The translations under genes and the position numbers were made by a program. DNA of 58,662 bases from an uncultured Eubacteriales bacterium (lineage in GTDB: Bacteria > Bacillota > Clostridia > Christensenellales > Aristaeellaceae): positions 1 through 58,662 of the forward strand of contig CACWLP010000014.1 of assembly GCA_902761755.1 (NCBI GenBank). Reading direction: 5' to 3'. Shown in pieces: positions 1-10,725 of this stretch. The notes under the pieces are model-generated. The model made no database searches, was not told where the DNA came from, and saw nothing but the letters and a program-made list of their open reading frames with translations. Each line of letters opens with the position of its first letter. Within the stretch, counting starts at the first letter, position 1.

Positions 1-81
1 ACGGAGGATTTTGCCACTGGGACAGAGACCTATCCAGATGGAACAGTTATTCAAGTTGAATTCTTAGGGAAAACACTCTGA
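1..81 (+). CDS. C-terminal end of an unidentified protein (partial)
   Basis: An open frame enters from the left edge and ends at a TGA at 79-81, giving 26 residues ending in GTVIQVEFLGKTL. There is too little sequence to assign a family. The frame is supported only by being open from base 1 and by the terminator-like hairpin about 95 bases downstream. The gene is on the opposite strand to the next gene, so the two converge. Confidence 0.45.
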   Translation, partial: TEDFATGTETYPDGTVIQVEFLGKTL

Positions 82-174
82 TCTGTCAGCGTAGCAAGAT
101 ATTTCAGAAGCAATAGTTTATCGCTTTCTGAACGCGGCCCCTTCAATGCATCCCCCGGATTATTTGACAGACTA

Positions 175-210
175 AAACGCCCGCCGGCGGTATGCCGGCG
201 GGCGTTTCTT
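175..210. terminator. Bidirectional hairpin terminator
   Basis: A perfect 14-bp stem (175-188 with 194-207) around a 5-base loop. The A/T outer ends give a T-run in both directions. It lies between two convergent genes and can serve both. Confidence 0.8.
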
Positions 211-221
211 ATGGATTGGAT

Positions 222-1727
222 TTACCAGGGCTGCTGCGCCTGCTGGGGCCGGGGCTCCCGGGGCTGCTGCACGCGCTGCATCATGCCGCGGCGATAGAAC
301 AGGATGGGCAGGAACAGCATAGCGACGGCAGCCAGATCCACCACCGCGAACAGGATGGAGAGGACGATCCTCGCCGCATCCGCGCCCCGCGGGCAGAAGT
401 GGACGATCAGCATCACGTCGCACAGAATGACGGCGGCAACGCCGGTCCCCAGCCCGACGAAAGTCAGGATGGTCTTCCATTTGGTGCTGACGCCGTTGCC
501 ATGGAAGAAATAATGCACGCCGATGCAGGCCAGGCACACGAGCTCCAGGAAGAATAAGAACGCCGCGATCACTTCGCCGAACGCAAAACTCTTTTCGCTG
601 AAGAAACTTGCGATGCTGTCGGTGACGTACATCCGGAAGATCACGCCCAGGGCCACGGTCAGGATACCGATGGAGAAGAGCTTGTTGGGCCGGTTCAGCA
701 TGGCGCCGATCAGCATCAGCACGCCGCCCGCCACGGCGAAGATCGCATACAGGATCTGCCAGGTGAGCCAGGAAGTTTTAAGCACTGCGGAGCTTACGAT
801 GCCCAGGATGAGGCATGCCGCCGCCAGCGCCGTAAACACAACGCACAGGATCTTTACTCGCTTCACCGGAGGATAGGGCTCGCCGGACTGGATAATGGCG
901 GGCTGCTCCTGGAACACCCGCATGCCGGGACGGTAGAGATACAGCCCGGCGTACATCGCCAATGCGGAGATCAGGCCGATCAGCAGGTAAATCAGCGTGC
1001 CCGCGGCAAGGTCGGATATCTTCGCAAAGCCCACGATGGCGCAGGCCAGAGTGGTGCCGACGGCCAGGCCGAAGCCGACAAACACGGCGATCTTCTTGAT
1101 CAAGGCGTTGATGCCCCGGCCGCGCAGCACATAATACAGGCCGATCAGGATCAGAGCAACGACTTCAAAGCCGTAGGTGAACCAGGTCCATTTGAACCCG
1201 TATGGATTATATCCGCGCAGTACGGAGGGAGCCACGACGAAAATGCCGATGGTAAACAGGATGGGCTTTCTGAGCAGCGCCCCCAGCAGCATCAGCACCG
1301 CGCCGGCCAGCATCAGGATGCTGAAGGCCAGCTCCAGGCCGTAATACTGGACGATCTCGATGGACCAAACGCCGTTGGCATCGTATTCGGCCAGGCCCAG
1401 GATGTTGCCGATCAGGTTCACCAGCGCCGCGCCGGTGAAGATGGCGAAGAGGACGCCCACGATCGCTGGCAGCTTTTCCTTGGCGATGAAGCGGGGAATA
1501 TCGCTGCTGCCGCCGCTGCGGGCTTTGCGGGCCCGGGGCGCGGGCTGGGGCGCATAGCCGTAGGCGGGCTGCTGATAGCCCTCCTGAGGCATGGGCGCGG
1601 GCTGCGGCGCGTAACCGTATTCAGGCTGCTGATAGGCCTGGGGGATTTCCGGCTGCTGCGGCACGGCGTTCTGGGCCGGATCGGGCATGCCGGGATCCTG
1701 CGGGGTGTTGTACATTTCGTCCGTCAT
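222..1727 (-). CDS. Multi-pass membrane protein with Pro/Gln/Tyr-rich N-terminus and internal duplication
   Basis: 501 residues. The first ~70 residues are a low-complexity cytoplasmic tail rich in P, Q and Y, with a unit repeated about twice (QQPxYGYAPQPAP). The rest is a series of about ten hydrophobic segments. The membrane part looks like two copies of one module: a first-half stretch with AGAVLMLLGALLRKP...TIGI matches a second-half stretch with AGGVLMLIGAMLNRP...SIGI, each followed by a similar loop and helices. The C-terminus is again Q/P-rich. The start has a clear AAGGAG site. I do not recognise a functional family; no catalytic motif is visible. It is transcribed alone from the promoter at 1841-1869. 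Confidence 0.8.
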   Translation of the reverse strand: MTDEMYNTPQDPGMPDPAQNAVPQQPEIPQAYQQPEYGYAPQPAPMPQEGYQQPAYGYAPQPAPRARKARSGGSSDIPRFIAKEKLPAIVGVLFAIFTGAALVNLIGNILGLAEYDANGVWSIEIVQYYGLELAFSILMLAGAVLMLLGALLRKPILFTIGIFVVAPSVLRGYNPYGFKWTWFTYGFEVVALILIGLYYVLRGRGINALIKKIAVFVGFGLAVGTTLACAIVGFAKISDLAAGTLIYLLIGLISALAMYAGLYLYRPGMRVFQEQPAIIQSGEPYPPVKRVKILCVVFTALAAACLILGIVSSAVLKTSWLTWQILYAIFAVAGGVLMLIGAMLNRPNKLFSIGILTVALGVIFRMYVTDSIASFFSEKSFAFGEVIAAFLFFLELVCLACIGVHYFFHGNGVSTKWKTILTFVGLGTGVAAVILCDVMLIVHFCPRGADAARIVLSILFAVVDLAAVAMLFLPILFYRRGMMQRVQQPREPRPQQAQQPW

Positions 1728-1840
1728 GATGAAAAACTCCTTTCAGATGATTCGGAGAAAGCCGCCATATCACCACGGCCTGCGGCGCAGAGGCGGCAGG
1801 CGGGGAAAGAGCGGTCCAAATGGGGCTTGATACCATTCGC

Positions 1841-1869
1841 ATTCTATCGCATACGCGAAAAAAAGTCAA
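1841..1869 (-). promoter_or_regulatory. Sigma-A type promoter of the membrane-protein gene
   Basis: Read on the minus strand: TTGACT (1864-1869), 17-base spacer, TAGAAT (1841-1846). It lies 114 bases upstream of the ATG at 1727. Confidence 0.6.
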
Positions 1870-1916
1870 GATAATCATGGAAAGGGGAAGAAAAAAAGGC
1901 ATTTTTTTCCCCGGAA

Positions 1917-1946
1917 TTGACCGATGGGGGGGAATGCGCTTATACT
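1917..1946 (+). promoter_or_regulatory. Sigma-A type promoter of tcdA
   Basis: TTGACC (1917-1922), 18-base spacer, TATACT (1941-1946). The expected transcription start near 1953 lies after the in-frame ATG at 1924, so that ATG cannot be used; this fixes the start at 1987. Confidence 0.6.
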
Positions 1947-1986
1947 GGAGGCGGAAGAAACCCAGGGGGAAAGGAAGCGGGGCGCC

Positions 1987-2703
1987 ATGGACGAACAATT
2001 TGTCAGGACCGGGATGCTGCTGGGGGAACAGGCCATGGAGATCCTGCGCCGCAGCCGGGTGGCCGTGTTCGGCGTGGGCGGCGTGGGCAGCGTTGCCGTG
2101 GAAGCCCTGGCCCGCAGCGGCGTGGGCGCGCTGGATCTGATCGATCCCGACCGGGTGGTGGAAAGCAACCTGAACCGCCAGCTCATCGCCCTGCACAGCA
2201 CCCTGGGGCAGTACAAGACGGACGCGGCGAAGGCGCGCGTCCTGGACATCAATCCCGATTGCCGGGTGACGGCCTGGCGCACGTTTTACCTGCCCGGAAC
2301 GAAGGATCAGTTTGATTTTTCCCTGTACGATTACATCGTGGACGCCATCGACACCGTGCAGGGGAAGCTCTCCCTGGCGGAGGAGGGGCAGAAAGCGGGA
2401 GTGCCCGTCATCAGCGCCATGGGCGCGGGGAACAAGCTGGACCCCACGGCCTTCCGGGTGGCGGACATTTACGATACCAGCGTATGCCCCCTGGCCCGGG
2501 CTATGCGCACGGAATGCCGTAAACGGGGCATCCGCCGCCTGAAGGTGGTCTATTCCCAGGAGCCGCCCCTGCAGCCCGGAAGCGCCGGGGAAGCCCTGCC
2601 GCCGGGCAAGCGCGCCACCCCCGGATCCGTGGCCTTCGTGCCCTCGGTGATGGGATTGATTCTGGCGGGGGAGGTTATCAAGGATTTGACGGGGGTGAGG
2701 TAA
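1987..2703 (+). CDS. tcdA: tRNA threonylcarbamoyladenosine dehydratase (TcdA, ThiF/E1-like)
   Basis: 238 residues. TcdA uses ATP to cyclise t6A37 of ANN-decoding tRNAs to ct6A. The nucleotide-binding GxGGxG motif is seen early (VFGVGGVGSVAVEALARSG), followed by the E1-family DPDxVxxSNLNRQ segment and an acidic D-A-I-D motif (VDAIDTVQGK). The length fits the short TcdA/YgdL family rather than ThiF or MoeB. Members often carry a C-terminal tail as here. The ATG at 1987 follows AGGAAG; an upstream in-frame ATG lies inside the promoter region and is rejected. The gene appears monocistronic and is followed by a palindrome-rich intergenic stretch. Confidence 0.9.
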   Translation: MDEQFVRTGMLLGEQAMEILRRSRVAVFGVGGVGSVAVEALARSGVGALDLIDPDRVVESNLNRQLIALHSTLGQYKTDAAKARVLDINPDCRVTAWRTFYLPGTKDQFDFSLYDYIVDAIDTVQGKLSLAEEGQKAGVPVISAMGAGNKLDPTAFRVADIYDTSVCPLARAMRTECRKRGIRRLKVVYSQEPPLQPGSAGEALPPGKRATPGSVAFVPSVMGLILAGEVIKDLTGVR

Positions 2704-3071
2704 CACTTCGGGGGCTCTTCGCCCCCAAACCCCGAACCAGGGTGGTTCCCACCCTGGACCCATATTCGGAACAAACAAGACGTAAAAACATACAGTGTGC
2801 CGCTGTTGCAATAAAGTTCACCGCTCCTGGGCGGCCAGCGAAGCTGGCCTGCGGTGCGCAGAGCGCACCAGAAGAATAGGAAAACCCGCAGGGGAAAACG
2901 AGCTTTCCCCTGCGGGTTTTCCTATTCTTCCATGCCCAGGAGCTTAGTTGTCGGTCCTATCGCATCAGACGGAAACCGTTTGTTCGATTCGTCAACTCAA
3001 TCGTGAGCCGGGGTGCAGGGGAGGAACTCCCCTGCCGATGGGGTCAGGGGGCGGGCAGCCCCCTGAAAGCC
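2704..3071. repeat. Palindrome-rich intergenic region (368 bp, no gene)
   Basis: No convincing gene. It contains a run of GC-rich hairpins: GGGGGC/GCCCCC near 2710-2726, CCAGGGTGG/CCACCCTGG near 2737-2757, GGCCAGC/GCTGGCC near 2833-2850, the long inverted repeat at 2871-2930, GCAGGGGAG/CTCCCCTGC (3015-3035) and TCAGGGGG/CCCCCTGA (3044-3066). The last pair follows directly after the stop of the minus-strand esterase. This has the look of dispersed intergenic palindromic repeats rather than ordinary terminators only. Confidence 0.6.
2871..2930. repeat. Perfect 27-bp inverted repeat (strong bidirectional hairpin)
   Basis: Arms 2871-2897 and 2904-2930 are exact reverse complements around the 6-base loop ACGAGC. 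It sits between the convergent tcdA and esterase genes. The inner part (CCCCTGCGGGTTTT) resembles a terminator stem, but the T-run lies inside the stem rather than after it. Confidence 0.85.
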
Positions 3072-5347
<2,276 letters not shown>

Positions 5348-5383
5348 GATGTTCCTCCTGTCCTGACGGTGATTTCTGTATTG

Positions 5384-5412
5384 ATTATAGCAAATCAGGA
5401 AGATATTGTACA
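5384..5412 (-). promoter_or_regulatory. Candidate promoter of the DUF6273 gene
   Basis: Minus strand: TGTACA (5407-5412), 17-base spacer, TATAAT (5384-5389). The -10 is perfect and the -35 poor. It faces away from the toxin-antitoxin promoter. Confidence 0.4.
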
Positions 5413-5454
5413 GCGGAAAAACGGAGCGGAGGCGTCAAATGCGCCCCCGATAAT

Positions 5455-5488
5455 TCCTATTGACAATATAGGATAAATCCCATATAAT
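5455..5488 (+). promoter_or_regulatory. Consensus sigma-A promoter with overlapping operator-like inverted repeat
   Basis: TTGACA (5460-5465), 17-base spacer, TATAAT (5483-5488): a full match to consensus. A 6-bp inverted repeat TCCTAT (5455-5460) / ATAGGA (5468-5473) covers the -35 element and is a plausible binding site for the HTH antitoxin encoded downstream. The same 10-mer GATATTGTAC also occurs at 5402-5411 and 5489-5498, bracketing the region. Confidence 0.75.
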
Positions 5489-5513
5489 GATATTGTACGA
5501 AAGGCGGGAGAGT

Positions 5514-5870
5514 ATGGCGAAGCTGGAGGTTGAGTTCTACGATCTGCCCAACGGCAAGGAGCCCGCAAAGGATTTCCTGCTGTCGCTGGAGCCCAAAATG
5601 CGGGCGAAGATGCTTTGGACGATCCAGCTTTTGCAGGAAAACGGAACGGCTCTGCGGATGCCTTATTCCGAATCCTTGGAGGACGGCATCTTTGAATTGC
5701 GGGCAAAGGTGGGATCAGACATTTCCCGCGTGCTGTACTTTTTCTTTGTGGGGGATAAGGCCATCCTGACCAACGGCTTTGTCAAGAAAACGCAGAAAAC
5801 CCCGGAAGCGGAAAAGGATAAAGCAAAGAAATACCGCGCAGAATATTTGAGCAGAAAGGAGCGTCCGTAA
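5514..5870 (+). CDS. HigB-type toxin (RelE superfamily, Gp49-like)
   Basis: 118 residues. The pattern (LEVEFYDLPNGKEPAKDFLLSL at the start, RMPYSESLEDGIFELRAK in the middle, SRVLYFFFVGDKAILTNGFVKKTQKTP near the end) is that of the phage-derived Gp49-like / HigB toxins, RelE-fold mRNA interferases that cut mRNA on the ribosome. Conserved elements seen are LEDGIFELR and the late FVKKTQKTP segment. The start at 5514 follows AAGGCGGGAG; an upstream in-frame ATG at 5487 overlaps the -10 box and cannot be used. The stop overlaps the antitoxin start by one base, so the pair is translationally coupled with the toxin first, the usual order in HigBA systems. Confidence 0.88.
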   Translation: MAKLEVEFYDLPNGKEPAKDFLLSLEPKMRAKMLWTIQLLQENGTALRMPYSESLEDGIFELRAKVGSDISRVLYFFFVGDKAILTNGFVKKTQKTPEAEKDKAKKYRAEYLSRKERP

Positions 5871-6154
5871 TGGCAACGAAATTCAATGATTTCCTCAATG
5901 AGCAGCTGAAAGACCCGGAAGTGAAAAAAGAATACGACACCCTCGCCCCTGAATTTGCCATCATCCAGGCCATGATCGACGCCCGGCAGGCCAGCGGCAT
6001 GACCCAAAAGCAGCTCGCCGACAAAACCGGCATCGCTCAGGCCGATATCAGCAAGCTGGAACGCGGAAACGCCAATCCCTCCCTGAGGACCCTCCAGCGC
6101 CTGGCCGCCGGCATGGGGATGCAGATCAAGATCGAATTCGTCCCGGCGAAATGA
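5870..6154 (+). CDS. HigA-type antitoxin (XRE-family HTH)
   Basis: 94 residues. An N-terminal helical part (likely toxin-binding) is followed by a Cro/C1-type helix-turn-helix, from MTQKQLADKTGIAQADISKLERGNANPSL, with the conserved Q-L-A, I-S-x-L-E-x-G positions. In this family the antitoxin neutralises its toxin and represses the operon promoter; the inverted repeat at 5455-5473 is the likely target (inference). It starts at the A of the toxin's TAA and is followed by a terminator. Confidence 0.9.
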   Translation: MATKFNDFLNEQLKDPEVKKEYDTLAPEFAIIQAMIDARQASGMTQKQLADKTGIAQADISKLERGNANPSLRTLQRLAAGMGMQIKIEFVPAK

Positions 6155-6184
6155 GTGTCATCGAACGAAAAGAGAAAAAAGCAT

Positions 6185-6216
6185 AGGCCGGAAACAGCGG
6201 TTTTCGGTCTTTTTTT
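6185..6216 (+). terminator. Rho-independent terminator of the toxin-antitoxin operon
   Basis: A 10-bp stem (6185-6194 with 6201-6210, two G-U pairs), 6-base loop and a run of seven T's. Confidence 0.75.
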
Positions 6217-6264
6217 GGGCCCGTGTGTGGATTTCTGATGACGATAAAAGCCCGAAAACAGACA

Positions 6265-6308
6265 AAACAAAAACCCCTCCGGCCTTTATGGATCAAGGCT
6301 TTTGGGGT
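6265..6308 (-). terminator. Terminator of tRNA-Thr
   Basis: On the minus strand: ACCCC/GGGGT and GCCTT/AAGGC stems separated by a symmetric internal loop, followed by TTTTTGTTTT. It lies immediately 3' of the tRNA. Confidence 0.65.
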
Positions 6309-6309
6309 C

Positions 6310-6385
<76 letters not shown>

Positions 6386-6594
6386 GCGCCGCTTTTTGAG
6401 CAGCAGGGATATGATACACGATCCCGGGAAAAAAATCAAGAGGGAAAATGTGAAAAAGACGATTTTTTTTGAACAGAGGCCCGAAAACGGGAAAACGGGC
6501 GGGCGAAAAAGGGCCTGCGCAGGGCAAAAACCGGGAGAATACGGAGAATGTTCCCGGTGTGCCTTGATTTTTTCATAATTTCGTTATATCTTTC

Positions 6595-6603
6595 TGCTAT
6601 AAT
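6595..6603 (+). promoter_or_regulatory. Extended -10 promoter element of the ABC transporter
   Basis: TGCTATAAT (TGn + perfect -10), 65 bases upstream of the ATG at 6668; no good -35 is visible. The preceding stretch 6386-6594 holds no gene. Confidence 0.5.
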
Positions 6604-6667
6604 AAAAATGAGGCTGTATGCCCTGCCGCCCACCGACGGGCGGCTCGTGATAAAAAGGAGCGGATTT

Positions 6668-9331
6668 ATGCTGGTTTTAAAGGATATCGCCAAGGATTAT
6701 CTCACCGGGGATACCAAGGTGGAGGCCCTGCGGGGGATCGACCTGACCTTCCGGGAATGTGAGTTCGCCGCCATCCTGGGGCCTTCCGGCTGCGGGAAAA
6801 CCACGCTTTTGAACCTGATCGGCGGCCTGGATCAGTACACCCGGGGGGATCTGATCATCAACGGCGTTTCCACCCGCCGCTATACCGACGCGGACTGGGA
6901 CGCCTACCGCAACCATTCGGTGGGCTTCGTGTTCCAGAGCTATAACCTGATCCCGCACCAGACGGTGCTGTCCAATGTGGAACTGGCGCTGACGCTTTCC
7001 GGCGTGGGCCGGGAGGAGCGCCGCCGCCGGGCGCTGGAGGCGCTGGACAAGGTGGGGCTGCGGGACCAGATCAAAAAGAAGCCCAACCAGATGAGCGGCG
7101 GGCAGATGCAGCGGGTGGCCATCGCCCGGGCGCTGGTGAACGACCCGGATATCCTCCTGGCAGACGAGCCCACCGGCGCCCTGGACAGCGAAACCAGCGT
7201 GCAGGTGATGGAGATCCTCAAGGAGATCGCCCGGGAAAAGCTGGTGATCGTGGTGACCCATAACCCGGATCTGGCGGACAATTACGCCAACCGGGTGATC
7301 CGGCTGCTGGACGGCAAGGTGGTCAGCGACAGCAACCCCTGCCCGGAGGAGGAAGAACAGGCCCGGGAAACGCCCCGGAAGCAGAAAAAGCCGTCCATGA
7401 GCTTCCTCACCGCCCTGAGCCTGAGCCTCAATAACCTGCTCACCAAGAAGGGCCGCACGGTGCTCACCGCCTTCGCCGGTTCCATCGGCATCATCGGCAT
7501 CGCGCTGATCCTGTCCCTGTCCGCGGGGGTGAACAATTATATCGAGCGGGTGCAGCGGGATACCCTGTCCTCCTATCCTCTGGAGATCGACGCCATGACC
7601 ATCGACATGACGGACATGCTCTCCAGCGTGATGGGCCTGTCCCTGGAGGAAAAGGAGCACGAGGAAGGAAAAATCTATTCCGGCGACCGCATGACCCGGG
7701 TGATGAGCGCCTGGATGAGCGGCATCACGGAAAACAACCTGACCGATTTCAAGAAATACCTGGAGAACGAGGGCGCCGGCATCCAGCAGTACGTGACCGG
7801 CATCCAGTACGAATACGATACGCCCTTGACCGTTTACCGCGTGCTGGACGACGGCACGGCGGTGCAGGTGAACCCCTCCACCGTGCTGGAGGCCAGCGGC
7901 ATGGGGATGATGCTGGCCGCCGCCTCGTCCACCACGGGGATGTCCCAGGCCATGATGAATTCCTCCATGCGGCAGATGAACGTGTTCGAGGCGCTGCTGG
8001 ACAATCCGGATCTGCTGGCCTCCCAGTACACGGTGCTGGCGGGGCGGATGCCCGAAAAAATGGACGAAGTGGTGATCATCGCCAATTCCCGGAACGAGCT
8101 GAGCGATTATACCCTCTATTCCCTGGGGCTCAAGGACCAGAGCGAACTGAAGGCCCAGTTCGAGGAGCTGCAGCAGGGCCATCCCATCGAAAGCGTGGAC
8201 ATGGAATTTACCTACGACGAGCTGCTGTCCCTGCGCTTTAAGCTCATGGTGAACACGGCGTATTATGAGAAGCAGGGCGTCGCCTGGGTGGACCGGAGGA
8301 AGGACGACGGTTTCCTGGAGGAGAAGCTGAAGGAAGCCATGGAGATCAAGGTGGTGGGCATCCTGCGGCCCGCCGAGGGCGCGGTGGCCACCTCCATGAC
8401 CGGCGCGGTGGGCTACCGCCGGGAGCTGATGGAGTACCTGCTGGATACGGTGTGGAACAGCCAGATCGTTCAGGAACAGCTGAGCGATCCCACCATCGAC
8501 GTGTTCACCGGCCAGGTGTTCGAGGCCGCCAATGTGGACCTGTTTTCCGTCCTGGACGATATGAGCGTCAGCGAGTTCTTCCAGAAGTACGCCGGCGCCA
8601 TGGGAATGAGTAAGGAAGTGCAGAGCAGCATCGCCCAGGTGCCGGCTTTCCTGCTGAACGGGATGAACAAGGACGATCTGCGCCAGCTGCTCAAGGCCGC
8701 GCTGCCGGACGCCCGGGGCGGCACCCTGAAGAAAAACCTGTCGGACCTGGGGGTCAGCGATATCGATTCCCCCGCTTCCATCTTCATCTATCCCAAGAGC
8801 TTTGAGGCGAAAGAAAAAATCGGCGAGATCATCAGCGCCTACAACGAATCCGTCCCGGAGGAGGACCGGATCCGATATACCGATTACGTGGGGCTGCTCA
8901 TGTCCTCCGTCACCACCATCATCAATGCCGTCAGCTATGTGCTCATCGCCTTCGTGGCCATTTCCCTGGTGGTGTCCTCCATCATGATCGGGATCATCAC
9001 CTACATCAGCGTCCTGGAGCGCACCAAGGAAATCGGCATCCTGCGGGCCATCGGCGCCTCCAAACGGGATATTTCCCGGGTGTTCAACGCCGAGACCCTC
9101 ATCATCGGCTTTACCGCCGGGGCGCTGGGCATCCTGGTGACGCTGGCGCTGGTGGTGGTGATGAACCTGGCGATCCACCGCTACACGGGCATCGCCAATA
9201 TCGCCGGGCTGCCCGCCCGGGCGGGGGCGATCCTGGTGGGCATTTCCATGCTGCTTACCCTCATCGCCGGGCTGATCCCCTCCCGCCTGGCGGCGAAGAA
9301 GGACCCCGTGGTGGCCCTGCGGACGGAATAA
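6668..9331 (+). CDS. MacB-type ABC transporter, ATPase fused to FtsX-like permease
   Basis: 887 residues. The N-terminal ATPase (1-~225) has Walker [10 protein letters not shown] at 38-46, the Q-loop in [10 protein letters not shown], signature [15 protein letters not shown] (a common variant of LSGGQ), Walker [12 protein letters not shown] and the H-loop VTHN. A first membrane helix follows at ~260-285, then a large extracytoplasmic domain (~290-735), then three C-terminal helices of the FtsX family (~737-880) with [19 protein letters not shown]. MacB-type pumps couple ATP hydrolysis to movements of the extracytoplasmic domain and export peptides, antibiotics or lipoproteins; in Gram-positives fused examples are often linked to antimicrobial peptide resistance or export. 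No partner or two-component system is adjacent, so the substrate is unknown. AAGGAG site before the ATG; an ORF extension to 6548 crosses the promoter and is rejected. Confidence 0.9.
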   Translation: MLVLKDIAKDYLTGDTKVEALRGIDLTFRECEFAAILGPSGCGKTTLLNLIGGLDQYTRGDLIINGVSTRRYTDADWDAYRNHSVGFVFQSYNLIPHQTVLSNVELALTLSGVGREERRRRALEALDKVGLRDQIKKKPNQMSGGQMQRVAIARALVNDPDILLADEPTGALDSETSVQVMEILKEIAREKLVIVVTHNPDLADNYANRVIRLLDGKVVSDSNPCPEEEEQARETPRKQKKPSMSFLTALSLSLNNLLTKKGRTVLTAFAGSIGIIGIALILSLSAGVNNYIERVQRDTLSSYPLEIDAMTIDMTDMLSSVMGLSLEEKEHEEGKIYSGDRMTRVMSAWMSGITENNLTDFKKYLENEGAGIQQYVTGIQYEYDTPLTVYRVLDDGTAVQVNPSTVLEASGMGMMLAAASSTTGMSQAMMNSSMRQMNVFEALLDNPDLLASQYTVLAGRMPEKMDEVVIIANSRNELSDYTLYSLGLKDQSELKAQFEELQQGHPIESVDMEFTYDELLSLRFKLMVNTAYYEKQGVAWVDRRKDDGFLEEKLKEAMEIKVVGILRPAEGAVATSMTGAVGYRRELMEYLLDTVWNSQIVQEQLSDPTIDVFTGQVFEAANVDLFSVLDDMSVSEFFQKYAGAMGMSKEVQSSIAQVPAFLLNGMNKDDLRQLLKAALPDARGGTLKKNLSDLGVSDIDSPASIFIYPKSFEAKEKIGEIISAYNESVPEEDRIRYTDYVGLLMSSVTTIINAVSYVLIAFVAISLVVSSIMIGIITYISVLERTKEIGILRAIGASKRDISRVFNAETLIIGFTAGALGILVTLALVVVMNLAIHRYTGIANIAGLPARAGAILVGISMLLTLIAGLIPSRLAAKKDPVVALRTE

Positions 9332-9345
9332 AAAAGCTATCGAAA

Positions 9346-9384
9346 AAGCCGGAGCAGAATCGGCGTTCTGCTCCGGCTTGCTTT
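9346..9384. terminator. Hairpin terminator between convergent genes
   Basis: A perfect 14-bp stem (9346-9359 with 9366-9379) and 6-base loop; A-rich on the left and T-rich on the right, so it can end both the ABC transporter and bioY. Confidence 0.8.
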
Positions 9385-9390
9385 GTATAC

Positions 9391-9912
9391 TCAGATTTTT
9401 ATGGCACTGCGCAGCCGGGGCGTCAGCAGGGACGCAAGCAGGATCTTCGCCGCGTCCCCGGGCAGGAAGGGCAGTACGCACAGGGACAGGCTTTCCGCCA
9501 GCGTGCGGCCCGTAAAGCGTATGAACCACGCCGTGCCCAGGGCATAGCACACCGCCGTGCCGACGGCGCACAGGAGGCACCTTCCCGGGAAGGTATCCTG
9601 GGCGCGCCGGAAGGGCAGGCCGCAGAGCATGGCGTAGGGCAGATAGCTGAAAATATAGCCCGCCGTGGGGCCGGCCAGAGCCGCCGCGCCGTTTTTGAAC
9701 CCGGCGAACACCGGCGCGCCCACCGCGCCCAGCAGGATGTATACCAGTATGGCGATCCCGCCGTATTTCCAGCCCAGCAGCAGCCCGCACAGCATCACCG
9801 CGAAGGTGCACAGGCTGATGGGCACGGGGTTCAGGGGCACGGCCAGCTGGGCGCACACGGCGGTCAGGGCGGCGAACAGGGCGCAGAATACCAGGACGCG
9901 GACGTTTTTCAT
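9391..9912 (-). CDS. bioY: Biotin transporter S-component BioY
   Basis: 173 residues with six hydrophobic segments. BioY features are seen: the N-terminal AALTAVCAQLAVPL..PVPISLCTFAVMLCGLLLGWKYG, GAVGAPVFAGFKNG, GPTAGYIFSYLP, and a C-terminal CVLPFLPGDAAKILLAS. BioY binds biotin in the membrane and works with a shared energy-coupling (ECF) module, EcfAA'T, which is not in this window. AAGGAG precedes the start. The gene stands alone, divergent from the next gene, which fits the usual solitary bioY of ECF class II organisms. No biotin-repressor site could be recognised. Confidence 0.9.
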   Translation of the reverse strand: MKNVRVLVFCALFAALTAVCAQLAVPLNPVPISLCTFAVMLCGLLLGWKYGGIAILVYILLGAVGAPVFAGFKNGAAALAGPTAGYIFSYLPYAMLCGLPFRRAQDTFPGRCLLCAVGTAVCYALGTAWFIRFTGRTLAESLSLCVLPFLPGDAAKILLASLLTPRLRSAIKI

Positions 9913-9939
9913 GCGGTAAGTCTCCTTCCGTGGGGGCGG

Positions 9940-9968
9940 TTGACTTTCTCCGCCCGGGGTATTATACT
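9940..9968 (+). promoter_or_regulatory. Sigma-A promoter of the HdeD-like gene
   Basis: TTGACT (9940-9945), 17-base spacer, TATACT (9963-9968). It excludes the in-frame ATG at 9940 as the start of the downstream gene. Confidence 0.65.
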
Positions 9969-10038
9969 GGGGTCCGTCCTGAAAGTCAATGGCGGGAATG
10001 AAAGGCTTTCTGGAAAAACGGGAAGAGAGGGACGCAAA

Positions 10039-10590
10039 ATGCAATTTTCCGAACTGTGGGAAAAAATGAAAAAGAACTGGTTTTTCTCCGCGGCGCTGTG
10101 CGCGCTGTGCGGGCTGCTGCTGGTGCTGTTTCCCGAAGCGGCGCTGAATTCCCTGTGCTACATTCTGGGCGGCTTCGCCATCGCGGCGGGGGTGATCCGC
10201 ATTATACGGTATTTCGAGCAGGATCATTCCTCCCCGGTGCTGTTCCAGAGCGATCTGATCGTGGGCGTGTTCTCCCTGGGCCTGGGCCTGTTCATGGTGG
10301 GCAATCCCCAGACGGTGGAAAGCGCCATCCCCACGATTTTCGGCATTCTCCTGGTGGGCTTCGGCATCGGCAATATCCTGCGCGCCCTGGACGCAAAAAA
10401 AGCCGGGAACCCGCGCTGGAGCGTGCTGATGGGCATGGCGGCGCTCAGCGCCCTGCTGGGGGCGGTGATCCTGTCCAATCCCTTCGCGGTCATGAGGACC
10501 GCCGTGATCGTCATCGGCGCGGCGCTGATCTACGAAGGCGTGACGGACATTTTGCTGGTGTTCTTTTCGGACAGGCGCGGCAGGGAATAA
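10039..10590 (+). CDS. HdeD/DUF308-family membrane protein
   Basis: 183 residues with six predicted helices in three hairpins. The repeated pattern of small hydrophobic helix pairs (GGFAIAAGVIRIIRYF; IFGILLVGFGIGNILRAL; VIVIGAALIYEGVTDILL) is typical of the DUF308/HdeD family, in which the function outside acid resistance of enteric bacteria is unknown. The C-terminal tail is basic. The start at 10039 follows GAGAGGG and agrees with the upstream promoter. It is followed by a terminator, so it is transcribed singly. Confidence 0.75.
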   Translation: MQFSELWEKMKKNWFFSAALCALCGLLLVLFPEAALNSLCYILGGFAIAAGVIRIIRYFEQDHSSPVLFQSDLIVGVFSLGLGLFMVGNPQTVESAIPTIFGILLVGFGIGNILRALDAKKAGNPRWSVLMGMAALSALLGAVILSNPFAVMRTAVIVIGAALIYEGVTDILLVFFSDRRGRE

Positions 10591-10607
10591 CGGCTGCCTC
10601 CGCGCAG

Positions 10608-10644
10608 ATCCCCTCCCGGGCTTCGGCTTCGGGGGGATTTTTTT
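10608..10644 (+). terminator. Rho-independent terminator
   Basis: ATCCCC...GGGGAT stem with a CTTCGG-containing loop followed by seven T's. Confidence 0.7.
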
Positions 10645-10725
10645 GTCAGGACAGAAAAAATTTCTAAGAACGCATATTTTTTCCTGGGCCGGGGCACGCT
10701 GAAATGCGTAAAGGGGGGAGGAACC

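Noticed and set aside
6677-9856. Open frame of 1059 codons antisense to the ABC transporter
   Set aside because: It is a high-GC shadow: rich in H, G, Q and R without domain character, while the sense strand has all ABC motifs.
9391-9960. Biotin or other riboswitch upstream of bioY
   Set aside because: The divergent leader is short and no conserved riboswitch core could be recognised.
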